From Methyloligella sp. (GTDB lineage: Bacteria; Pseudomonadota; Alphaproteobacteria; Rhizobiales; JALUTE01), in NCBI GenBank assembly GCA_027058255.1, contig JALUTE010000188.1, positions 1-5,179 of the forward strand: a stretch of 5,179 nucleotides of DNA, given 5' to 3'. Of this stretch, positions 1 through 5,179 are shown one piece after another. Numbering within the stretch: position 1 is the stretch's first letter; each line of letters starts with the position of its first letter. The notes under the pieces were generated by a model, which saw only the letters and a list, made by a program, of their open reading frames with translations, did not search any database and was not told the origin of the DNA. The translations under genes and the position numbers were made by a program.

Positions 1-68
1 CCGCACACGGCAAGAGCCCAGTGGCGGGAGCGGCGAGAGACCGGTGATGGTTGCGGCAAGGGGCCGGT

Positions 69-1550
69 TCAGCCGGCGCAGCAGGAGAGCCTGGCGACGT
101 CCTTGTGGAAGGCCTGGGCCGCGAGCTTCAGGCCCTCGACCGTGGTGAGATAGGGGAAGATCGCCGCCCCCAGCGCCGCGACCGTCAGGCCCTGGGCAAT
201 GGCGAGGGCGGCGGTCTGGATGCTGTCGGCGCCCTCGGGGGCGAGGATGTGGGCGCCGAGCAGGCGGTCCGTCCGCCTGTCCGCGACGAGCTTGATGAGC
301 CCGCGCGCATCGTGCGCCGCCAGCGCCCGGGGGACGTGCTCGAGACCGATCACGGAGGTGGCGACCTCGTGCCCGGCGGCGACCGCCTCGGCCTCGGTCA
401 GCCCCACCGACGCGGCCTGGGGATCGGTGAACACGACCGACGGCATGGCGCTGTTGTCATAGGCAGGTGGCTGCGCCTGTGCAGCGCCCTCGCTTGCGAG
501 CGCATCGAGGGCCGCGATCCGCGCGCCATAGGCCGCCATGTAGACGAAGGCATCGCGCCCGGTCACGTCGCCCGCCGCCCAGATGCCGGGCCGGCTCGTG
601 CGCATGTGCCCGTCCACCCGGATGCCGCCATCGGGCGTGCGGGCAACGCCCAGCGCATCGAGCCCCAGCCCTTCCGTATTGGGCCGCCGCCCGGTGGCGA
701 CGAGCACCTGCTCGGCTTCCAGCGTGCGCTCAAGCCCGTCCTGGGTGATATCGAGGGCGATGCCCGCCTCGGTCCGCCGGATGGCGCGATAGGCGAGCCC
801 GCCCTCGATCGCAAGGCCCTCCTGGCGCAGATAGTCCGTCAGGGCTGCGCCGATCTCCGGCTCCATGGTGGGCAGGAGGCGGCTTCGGAAGACGAGGGTC
901 ACCGCAACGCCGAGGCGCGCGAACATCTGCGCGAGCTCCGCGCCGATATAGCCGCCGCCGAGCACGAGGAGCGATCGGGGCAGGCGCGCGAGATCGAGCG
1001 CATCCGTGCTGGTGAGCACGGGCACGTCCTCGATGCCGGCAATGTCCGGCAGGGCCGGCCGCGCCCCCGTGGTGATGATGATCCGCTCCGAGGAAAGCGC
1101 GCGCCCATCTGCAAGAAGGACGCCGCCTTGCGTGAGCCGCGCGCGCCCCTCGATATAGGTGAGCCCCTCATAGGCGTCGATGAGGTCCACATATTTGGCC
1201 TTGCGCAGCCCGGCCACCAGCGCGTTCTTCTGCTCTCGGAGCGCGCCCCAGTCCTCGAGCGCGGCCGAGCCTCGAATGCCCGCGAAACGCGAGGCGGCGC
1301 GGGCGCCATGCACGGCCTCGGCGGCGCGGATGAAGGTCTTGGAGGGCACGCAGCCGATATTGACGCAGGTCCCGCCGATGGTGCCATGGCCGATCAGGGC
1401 CACCCGCGCGCCCTGCTCCACCGCCGTGATGGCGGCGGAAAAGCCCGCCGAGCCCGCACCGACGACGATCACGTCGAAACGCGCGCCCGCCCCTTCGCCC
1501 GCCTTGCCGCGGTCCGTTTCGCTTTCATCATATGCCAAGGTTTCGGCCAT
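69..1550 (-). CDS. merA: MerA, mercuric reductase (core form without N-terminal HMA domain)
   Basis: This is a 493-aa cytosolic FAD-dependent pyridine-nucleotide disulfide oxidoreductase that reduces Hg(II) to volatile Hg(0) using NADPH. An N-terminal dinucleotide fold carries GAGSAG (residues 31-36). The redox-active site GGTCVNIGCVPSK places the catalytic pair at Cys62 and Cys67. A second dinucleotide fold carries LGGGYIG (197-203). ATGRRPN (285-291) and the FAD-contacting AAGDV (325-329) follow, then a dimerisation domain from about residue 364. The C-terminus ends LSCCAG, giving the Cys490-Cys491 pair that separates MerA from other family members such as lipoamide dehydrogenase. The ATG at 1548-1550 is preceded by GGGGCAAGAGAG. 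The frame stays open upstream to 1730, but that stretch overlaps the end of merP and does not resemble MerA. The usual NmerA heavy-metal domain is absent; only a 24-residue acidic leader precedes the FAD fold. It is the last gene of the merTPA operon, 40 nt after merP. Confidence 0.97.
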   Translation of the reverse strand: MAETLAYDESETDRGKAGEGAGARFDVIVVGAGSAGFSAAITAVEQGARVALIGHGTIGGTCVNIGCVPSKTFIRAAEAVHGARAASRFAGIRGSAALEDWGALREQKNALVAGLRKAKYVDLIDAYEGLTYIEGRARLTQGGVLLADGRALSSERIIITTGARPALPDIAGIEDVPVLTSTDALDLARLPRSLLVLGGGYIGAELAQMFARLGVAVTLVFRSRLLPTMEPEIGAALTDYLRQEGLAIEGGLAYRAIRRTEAGIALDITQDGLERTLEAEQVLVATGRRPNTEGLGLDALGVARTPDGGIRVDGHMRTSRPGIWAAGDVTGRDAFVYMAAYGARIAALDALASEGAAQAQPPAYDNSAMPSVVFTDPQAASVGLTEAEAVAAGHEVATSVIGLEHVPRALAAHDARGLIKLVADRRTDRLLGAHILAPEGADSIQTAALAIAQGLTVAALGAAIFPYLTTVEGLKLAAQAFHKDVARLSCCAG

Positions 1551-1590
1551 GAAGCTCTCTTGCCCCGAAAAGGCCCCGATATCGCCAGGG

Positions 1591-1983
1591 TCAGTTGCTG
1601 CCGCGCGGCGTGCCGGTCGCGGCGGAGGTCGCGGCGCCCGAGCCCCTGTTGCCCGCCTGAGCGCTCGCGCCCGCGCCCTCAGCTCCGGGGGCGGCTCCGG
1701 AGGCGGCGAGACTCGCCGGATAGCCCGCATTCGCCGTCGCCCTGGTCAGATCCTCGACCTTGGCCACGGTATCGTCGAAGGTGACCCGCGCCGTCTTTCT
1801 CTCGAAGGAGACCGCGACATCGCTCACGCCCGGCACGCCGATGAGCGCCTTTTTCACCAGGAAGGGGCAGCTCGCGCAGGTCATGTTCTTGACCGAGAGG
1901 ATGACCGTCCTCGGCGCGGCGCTGGCTCCGCTCGTCATGGCGAGGGCGACAAGGAGCATGGTGGCCGTCGACAGATGTTTCAT
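1591..1983 (-). CDS. merP: MerP, periplasmic mercury-binding protein with low-complexity C-terminal tail
   Basis: This 130-aa protein is expected to bind Hg(II) in the periplasm and pass it to MerT. Residues 1-22 form a Sec-type signal peptide: Lys2, a hydrophobic core from about residue 9, and a likely cleavage after the Ala-Ser-Ala ending at Ala22. Residues 26-93 form a heavy-metal-associated (HMA) domain with the motif NMTCASCP; Cys36 and Cys39 are the Hg ligands. Classical MerP has AACP where this has ASCP, and is about 91 aa long. The extra length here is a tail of about 37 residues (94-130), almost all Ala, Gly, Ser and Thr, with a few charged residues and no cysteine. The ATG at 1981-1983 has a GAGGAG ribosome site 8 nt upstream. 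It lies between merT (76-nt gap) and merA (40-nt gap). I judge the identity secure; the role of the tail is unknown. Confidence 0.94.
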   Translation of the reverse strand: MKHLSTATMLLVALAMTSGASAAPRTVILSVKNMTCASCPFLVKKALIGVPGVSDVAVSFERKTARVTFDDTVAKVEDLTRATANAGYPASLAASGAAPGAEGAGASAQAGNRGSGAATSAATGTPRGSN

Positions 1984-1991
1984 GGTTGCAA

Positions 1992-1997
1992 CTCCTC
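1992..1997 (-). promoter_or_regulatory. Ribosome binding site of merP
   Basis: GAGGAG on the minus strand lies 8 nt before the ATG at 1983. It fixes the start at the signal peptide and rules out the longer open frame that reaches back into merT. Confidence 0.7.
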
Positions 1998-2024
1998 GAT
2001 GTGCTGGATGCTGGAATCGGAAAG

Positions 2025-2049
2025 GGCGGGTGTCCCGCCGCAACCCGCC
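2025..2049 (-). repeat. GC-rich hairpin with duplicated arm in the merT-merP gap
   Basis: On the minus strand GGCGGG-ACA-CCCGCC (2039-2025) forms a perfect 6-bp stem with a 3-nt loop, followed by CTTT. A second GGCGGG (2049-2044) lies just upstream and could pair with the same CCCGCC, so two alternative hairpins compete. The T-run is too short for a convincing terminator. It may partially attenuate transcription or affect mRNA processing between merT and merP. The structure is visible; the function is inference. Confidence 0.4.
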
Positions 2050-2059
2050 TTCGCCCGGC

Positions 2060-2524
2060 TCACAGGCCGAGCAACCACGGCGCGACGTAGGGCGCGAGCC
2101 AGGGCCAGGCGATGGCAAGGGCGACCAGCGCGGTCGCACCCCAGAGCGAGATCCGCACGAGCAGGCCCGGCAGCGGACGCGCACAGGCGGCGCCCTCGGC
2201 GCAGGCCCGGCGCGGCTTGATGGAGACGAGGTAATGCCCCCAGCCGAGGAAGCCGATGGCGAGGGCGATGAAGATCGGTTGGTAGGGTGAGAACGCGGTC
2301 AGGGCGCTCATCCAACTGCCGGTCACGCCCACGCTCAGGAGGACGAGTGGCAGAATGCAGCAGGCCGACGCGCCGATCGCACCCACTATGCCGCCAGCGG
2401 CCGCGAGACGCGCGCGCCCTTCCGCAGAAGCGGCCTGCAAGGGCGCGCCCGCGGCCACGCGCGACGCCACGTCTGGCGTGCCGCTCACCTCGCGCCGCGC
2501 CGCCGCGCTCGCATTCGTGCTCAT
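2060..2524 (-). CDS. merT: MerT, mercuric ion transport protein with extended N-terminus
   Basis: This 154-aa inner-membrane protein is expected to take Hg(II) from MerP and carry it into the cytosol for MerA. Three hydrophobic segments are visible at about residues 41-67, 84-102 and 121-152. The first contains the vicinal pair Cys55-Cys56 in GASACCILP, the MerT signature. The loop after the second helix holds Cys108 and Cys114 (CAEGAAC), matching the second cysteine pair of MerT. Classical MerT is about 116 aa. Here about 38 polar, Ala/Arg-rich residues precede the first helix, with no signal-peptide character. The start is an ATG at 2522-2524 with GGGAG 7 nt upstream, placed sensibly after the mer promoter. 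The frame is open much further upstream, but that part crosses the promoter and merR, so I rejected it. It is the first gene of the merTPA operon. Confidence 0.95.
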   Translation of the reverse strand: MSTNASAAARREVSGTPDVASRVAAGAPLQAASAEGRARLAAAGGIVGAIGASACCILPLVLLSVGVTGSWMSALTAFSPYQPIFIALAIGFLGWGHYLVSIKPRRACAEGAACARPLPGLLVRISLWGATALVALAIAWPWLAPYVAPWLLGL

Positions 2525-2531
2525 ATTCCGA

Positions 2532-2536
2532 CTCCC
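2532..2536 (-). promoter_or_regulatory. Ribosome binding site of merT
   Basis: GGGAG on the minus strand sits 7 nt before the ATG at 2524. It supports the start that includes the N-terminal extension, rather than a start nearer the first membrane helix. Confidence 0.6.
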
Positions 2537-2555
2537 ATTGCCTGCAATTGGCGCT

Positions 2556-2586
2556 AGGATAGGATCTGTAGGAACTACAGGTTCAA
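2556..2586 (-). promoter_or_regulatory. MerR-type operator/promoter driving merTPA
   Basis: Read leftward (minus strand), this is a -35 TTGAAC (2586-2581), a 19-bp spacer (2580-2562) and a -10 TATCCT (2561-2556). The spacer begins with the perfect dyad CTGTAG-TTC-CTACAG (2580-2566) directly against the -35. Over-long 19-20-bp spacers containing a dyad are the hallmark of promoters activated by MerR-family proteins through DNA untwisting, and the arrangement parallels the Tn501 mer promoter. It lies 31 nt upstream of merT. Transcription would start near 2549, giving a leader of about 25 nt. Divergent merR starts 40 bp to the right, so bound MerR could also influence its own gene. Confidence 0.88.
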
Positions 2587-2610
2587 GGGCGAAAACGGCC
2601 CTCGAGGCGC

Positions 2611-2619
2611 AAGGGAGGT
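2611..2619 (+). promoter_or_regulatory. Strong ribosome binding site fixing the TTG start of merR
   Basis: AAGGGAGGT, a near-ideal Shine-Dalgarno sequence, ends 7 nt before the TTG at 2627-2629. No in-frame ATG or GTG lies at suitable spacing. The TTG start gives an N-terminus of normal MerR length just before the helix-turn-helix. Confidence 0.75.
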
Positions 2620-2626
2620 CACGGTC

Positions 2627-3031
2627 TTGCGAGCAGGTCTCGGCATTGGCGCATTGTCCAAGCGCACGGGCGTCCACATCGAGACGATCCGCTACTATGA
2701 GCGCATCGGCCTGATACCGCCGCCGCCGCGCACGGCGGGTAGGCACCGGGTCTATGACGAGGCCATGGCCCGCCGGCTCGCTTTCATCGCCCGCATGCGT
2801 GCGCTCGGCTTCACCCTGGATGAGGTGCGCACCTTTCTGGCGCTCGTGGATGGGGGGCGCTATAGCTGCGCGCAGGTGCGCGATCTCACCCTGGCGCATC
2901 GCGAGACCGTGCGCCGCAAGATCGCCGACCTGCAGGCGCTCGAGGCCGCCCTCGGCGACATGGCCGCCGCCTGTCATGGCGACGCGGTGCCGGATTGTCC
3001 CATCATCGACCGGCTCGGCCATCTTGTCTGA
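2627..3031 (+). CDS. merR: MerR, Hg(II)-responsive transcriptional regulator
   Basis: This 134-aa regulator is expected to hold the merTPA promoter repressed without Hg(II) and activate it when Hg(II) binds. The winged helix-turn-helix occupies about residues 6-75, with family landmarks IGALSKRTGV (7-16), IRYYERIGLI (21-30) and YDEAMARRLAFI (43-54). A dimerisation helix follows from about residue 81 to 113. Three cysteines stand at the Hg-binding positions: Cys81 before the long helix, then Cys116 and Cys124 in the C-terminal loop ending CPIIDRL. Tn501 MerR uses Cys82, Cys117 and Cys126, so the loop here is one residue shorter. Length matches the family (about 135-144 aa). Translation starts at TTG behind a strong ribosome site. 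The gene is divergent from merT across a 102-bp region containing its operator. A different thiophilic metal specificity is possible, but merT, merP and merA alongside make Hg(II) by far the likeliest. Confidence 0.94.
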   Translation: MRAGLGIGALSKRTGVHIETIRYYERIGLIPPPPRTAGRHRVYDEAMARRLAFIARMRALGFTLDEVRTFLALVDGGRYSCAQVRDLTLAHRETVRRKIADLQALEAALGDMAAACHGDAVPDCPIIDRLGHLV

Positions 3032-3104
3032 ACGCGCATTTCGGCTTAAGGACGCGCGAGCGGGCGGGCGGACCGGAGCCTGATGCGAGGGAAACGAGCG
3101 GCCT

Positions 3105-4937
3105 GTGACCAGCGAGACCCAGACAGGAGGCGAAGCGCCGAGCGCAACCCAGGCAGGGGGCGAGGCGCCGAGCGCGGGCGCGGAGGCGCGCGCTCCATCG
3201 GCCCCCATGCGTCTGCGCCTGCTGGGCTTTTCCACCGTTCAGATGCTGGCACGCGATCTCACCACCGCCCTCGCCGCGCGTGGATGGGCTCCGGACATCG
3301 AGCAGGCGGGCTTTGGCGAGGTGATCCGCCCCCTGCTCCAGCCCTCCGGTGCCGATGGTGGCGCCGGGCCGGGTCCGGATGCGGTCGTGGTGGCCCTCGA
3401 CGGCGAGAGCCTGCTCGCCCGGGACTGGCGCCGCTCCGCCGAGGAGGGCTTCTCGCTCATCGAGGAGCGCCTCTCCAGCCTTCTGGCCGCCCTTGAAAGC
3501 TGGGCCGATCGCGGCGGCGCGCCGGTGCTGGTCAACACCCTTGCAAGCCCCCTTGCGCCCTCTGCGGGATTGCTCGACCGGGTGCATGCGGGCGGTGAGG
3601 CCCACGCCATCGCCCATGTCAATGCCCGCCTGGCCGATCTCGCCCGCAGCCATGGGCAGGTCGTGCTCGTCGATACGGACCGGGCGCTGGCCGAGATCGC
3701 GCCCATGGCCCGCCTCGATCCCAAGCTCTGGTTCTATGGCCGCATCGCCTGGTCGGCGCCGGCCTCGCAGGCGCTGGCCGAGGGCTTCGCCGAGGCCTGG
3801 GAGGTTCTCAAGGCCGGCCCCGCCAAGGTGCTCGCCCTCGATCTCGACAACACGCTCTGGGGCGGCACGGTGGGGGAGGACGGAATTTCGGCGCTCGCCT
3901 GCGGCGACGACTTTCCCGGCAACGCCTTCAAGGCCTTTCAGGCCGAGTGCCTGCGCCTCAGGGGGCAGGGCTTCCTCCTGACCATCCTCTCCAAGAACGA
4001 GCCGGAGGCCATCCGGGCCTTTGCGGAGCATCCCGGCATGCTCCTTCGCGAGGAGGATTTCGTTGCCTGGCGCATCGACTGGTCGCCGAAGCCGGACAAT
4101 ATCCGCGCCCTCGCCGGCGAGCTCGATCTCGGCCTCGACAGCTTCGTCTTTCTCGACGACAGCCCGCATGAGCGCGAGGCCATGCGCCGGCTCTGCCCCG
4201 AGGTGCGGGTGCCGGAGCTCCCCGAGGACCCGGCCCGGCGCCCGCTCTGGCTGCGCACCCTCGCCGCCACCTGGCCGGTGCGGCTCACGGCCGAGGATGC
4301 CGGGCGCTCGGACATGGTGCGGGCCGAGCACGCTGCCCGGCGCCTCAAGGCCGAGGCGGTGAGCTATGAGGACTATCTCGCCGGGCTTGAGCAGAGGCTC
4401 GCTCTCGCGCCCATGACGGCCGCAACCCTGCCGCGCATCGCCCAGATGCATGCCCGCACCAACCAGTTCAACCTGACGACCCGCCGCCTGGGCGAGGCGG
4501 AGCTCACGGCCATGATGGGGCAGGGGGAGCGATATGCGGTTCTGCACGGCCGGCTGGCGGACAAGTTCGGCGATCATGGCATTGTCATCTGCGCCGTGGC
4601 GGAGATGGACGCGGCAGCGCTGAGCGCCCGGATCGAGAGCCTGCTCATGAGCTGCCGGGTCATCGGCCGCGAGGTGGAGGAGGCTTTCGTCGGCGCCCTG
4701 TTGCGCCATCTCGCCGGCCGCGGCATCGCATCCATCCATGCGGCCTATATTCCGACCGCGAAGAACGCTATTGTGCGCGACTTCTGGGCCCGGGTCGGCT
4801 TCTCGCCGGCGGGGCGGGACGGAGAGGCCACGCTCTGGCACTGGCGCGAGGGCGAGAATGCCCTGCCCGGCGGGCTGCATGTGCAGGTCGCATGGTCGGG
4901 CGAGGCGCCCGGCGCCGAGGGCGGTGAGGCGGCATGA
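3105..4937 (+). CDS. FkbH-like protein (HAD-IIIC phosphatase / glyceryl transferase)
   Basis: This 610-aa protein has the full FkbH-type layout. Residues 1-34 are a low-complexity leader. About 35-235 match the N-terminal SGNH-like region. The HAD core follows with DLDNTLWGG (nucleophile Asp246, general acid Asp248), Ser296 in LSKN, Lys329 in WSPKP and LDDSP (Asp351-Asp352), so all four HAD motifs are intact. The C-terminal GNAT-like region (about 445-590) shows ARTNQFNLTTRR (450-461) and SCRVIGREVE around Cys517. Characterised family members take D-1,3-bisphosphoglycerate, dephosphorylate it and place the glyceryl unit on an acyl carrier protein, as in methoxymalonyl-ACP formation. The next gene, overlapping by ATGA, begins such a carrier protein, which supports this role. 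Start choice is uncertain: GTG at 3105 has only a weak ribosome site, and ATG at 3207 (576 aa) would begin exactly at the conserved domain. I prefer 3105 because a repeat in the leader diverged mostly at silent positions. The end product cannot be read from this window. Confidence 0.9.
   Translation: MTSETQTGGEAPSATQAGGEAPSAGAEARAPSAPMRLRLLGFSTVQMLARDLTTALAARGWAPDIEQAGFGEVIRPLLQPSGADGGAGPGPDAVVVALDGESLLARDWRRSAEEGFSLIEERLSSLLAALESWADRGGAPVLVNTLASPLAPSAGLLDRVHAGGEAHAIAHVNARLADLARSHGQVVLVDTDRALAEIAPMARLDPKLWFYGRIAWSAPASQALAEGFAEAWEVLKAGPAKVLALDLDNTLWGGTVGEDGISALACGDDFPGNAFKAFQAECLRLRGQGFLLTILSKNEPEAIRAFAEHPGMLLREEDFVAWRIDWSPKPDNIRALAGELDLGLDSFVFLDDSPHEREAMRRLCPEVRVPELPEDPARRPLWLRTLAATWPVRLTAEDAGRSDMVRAEHAARRLKAEAVSYEDYLAGLEQRLALAPMTAATLPRIAQMHARTNQFNLTTRRLGEAELTAMMGQGERYAVLHGRLADKFGDHGIVICAVAEMDAAALSARIESLLMSCRVIGREVEEAFVGALLRHLAGRGIASIHAAYIPTAKNAIVRDFWARVGFSPAGRDGEATLWHWREGENALPGGLHVQVAWSGEAPGAEGGEAA
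3117..3176 (+). repeat. 30-bp tandem duplication in the FkbH-like leader
   Basis: Two adjacent 30-bp units (3117-3146 and 3147-3176) match at 26 of 30 positions. In the gene's frame they encode TQTGGEAPSA and TQAGGEAPSA. All four differences are A in the first copy and G in the second. Three are silent third-position changes (Gly, Glu, Ala) and one changes Thr to Ala. A 30-bp unit keeps the reading frame, and the mostly silent divergence suggests the segment is translated. Confidence 0.8.
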
Positions 4938-5179
4938 GCCGGGCTCGGGGAGCCGTGAGCCGGCAGGATGCCGGCAAGGTCGAGAGAGAGAGTGGAAACG
5001 ACAGCGCGACGGGGCAAGAGCACGACATGAACGGGACAGCCACCAGGACCGGACAGGCGGGCGCGACGGGCGTGCGCCCCGAGATCGCCAGCATCATCGC
5101 GGAGGTCTTTCAATATACGGGCGCCATCGGCCCGGAGACCTCGCAGGAGGACGTGCCCAAATGGGACTCCCTCCAGCAC
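4934..5179 (+). CDS. Acyl carrier protein, partial (cut by window end)
   Basis: The right edge cuts this gene; 82 codons are visible. The segment from about codon 47 (VRPEIASIIAEVF) looks like helix I of an acyl carrier protein. EDVPKWDSLQH at the very end matches the carrier-protein phosphopantetheine site, with Ser79 (counted from 4934) as the expected attachment residue. The protein would carry the acyl or glyceryl unit on a thiol arm, and the FkbH-like enzyme just upstream is the natural loader. Two starts are plausible. ATG at 4934 overlaps the upstream stop as ATGA, suggesting translational coupling, but gives a long disordered leader. ATG at 5027 has GGGGCAAGAG 6 nt upstream and puts the Ser at residue 48, closer to normal carrier-protein size. 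The extra 31 codons have somewhat lower G/C at third positions. Identity is likely from the motif alone; the C-terminal half is not visible. Confidence 0.75.
   Translation, partial: MSRARGAVSRQDAGKVERESGNDSATGQEHDMNGTATRTGQAGATGVRPEIASIIAEVFQYTGAIGPETSQEDVPKWDSLQH

Noticed and set aside
63..77. Hairpin GCCGG-N5-CCGGC over the merA stop codon as a terminator
   Set aside because: The stem is only 5 bp and no T-run follows on the minus strand, so it is not convincing as a terminator.
1551..1730. Upstream extension of merA to an ATG at 1730
   Set aside because: It would overlap the end of merP and adds Pro/Arg/Ala-rich sequence unlike any MerA N-terminal domain. The ATG at 1550 has a ribosome-site-like sequence and fits the family.
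51..1784. Long plus-strand open frame of 577 codons opposite merA
   Set aside because: It is antisense to an unmistakable MerA, has Arg/Gly/Pro-rich composition typical of shadow frames in GC-rich DNA, and shows no recognisable domain.
1180..2290. Plus-strand open frames across the merA-merP-merT region
   Set aside because: They lie opposite merA, merP and merT, contain no family motif and have no credible ribosome site.
2548..2576. Rightward promoter for merR (TTGGCG at 2548)
   Set aside because: No acceptable -10 box lies at 16-18 bp. merR must have a promoter here, but I cannot place it.
3032..3104. Promoter or terminator between merR and the FkbH-like gene
   Set aside because: I found no recognisable -35/-10 pair. 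The only inverted repeat (CGCGC/GCGCG around a 16-nt loop) is too weak and common in such GC-rich DNA.
3003..4880. Long minus-strand open frame of 625 codons opposite the FkbH-like gene
   Set aside because: It is antisense to an intact enzyme with all HAD motifs. The open frame is explained by high G/C at third positions of the real gene.
1..5179. Transposon ends, resolvase or transposase around the mer locus; CRISPR; RNA genes
   Set aside because: mer loci are often mobile, but no terminal inverted repeats, transposase fragments, regularly spaced repeats or tRNA/rRNA-like sequence are visible, and composition is even across the window.

Overview
The window is compact, very GC-rich bacterial DNA with strong G/C preference at third codon positions. 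The gene families and the Cys spacing in MerR suggest a Proteobacterium, most likely an alphaproteobacterium. That assignment rests on protein style and composition, not on a marker gene. Two units are present: a complete minimal mercury-resistance locus on the left, and the beginning of a carrier-protein-dependent biosynthetic operon on the right.

Left unit (about 69-3031). A minus-strand operon merT-merP-merA is transcribed leftward from a 102-bp divergent control region. merR is transcribed rightward from the same region. The control region holds a clear MerR-type promoter facing merT: a -35 TTGAAC, a 19-bp spacer filled by a perfect 6-3-6 dyad, and a -10 TATCCT. MerT (inner-membrane Hg(II) importer) and MerP (periplasmic Hg(II) binder) would deliver Hg(II) to cytosolic MerA, which reduces it to Hg(0). 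MerR would sense Hg(II) and switch the operon. No merB, merC, merD, merE or merF gene lies between the recognised genes. Three variations stand out: MerT has a long N-terminal extension, MerP has a low-complexity Ala/Gly/Ser tail after its metal-binding domain, and MerA lacks the N-terminal heavy-metal-binding domain.

Right unit (3105-end). A full-length FkbH-like protein (N-terminal SGNH-like region, HAD-IIIC phosphatase-like core, GNAT-like C-terminal region) is followed, with an ATGA overlap, by a gene that opens an acyl carrier protein and is cut by the window edge just after the phosphopantetheine-attachment Ser. Characterised FkbH proteins load a glyceryl unit from 1,3-bisphosphoglycerate onto such a carrier protein. 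The pair is therefore probably the loading step of a polyketide, lipid or surface-glycan modification pathway whose later genes lie to the right. The FkbH-like gene begins with a 30-bp tandem duplication encoding a 10-residue repeat.

I see no RNA genes, CRISPR array, insertion sequence, transposon end or integrase, and no gap longer than 300 bases lacks a gene. Bases 1-68, downstream of merA, hold nothing I can identify. I found no evidence of a novel defence or mobile system. The points most worth following are the FkbH/carrier-protein module beside the mer locus and the unusual low-complexity protein extensions.
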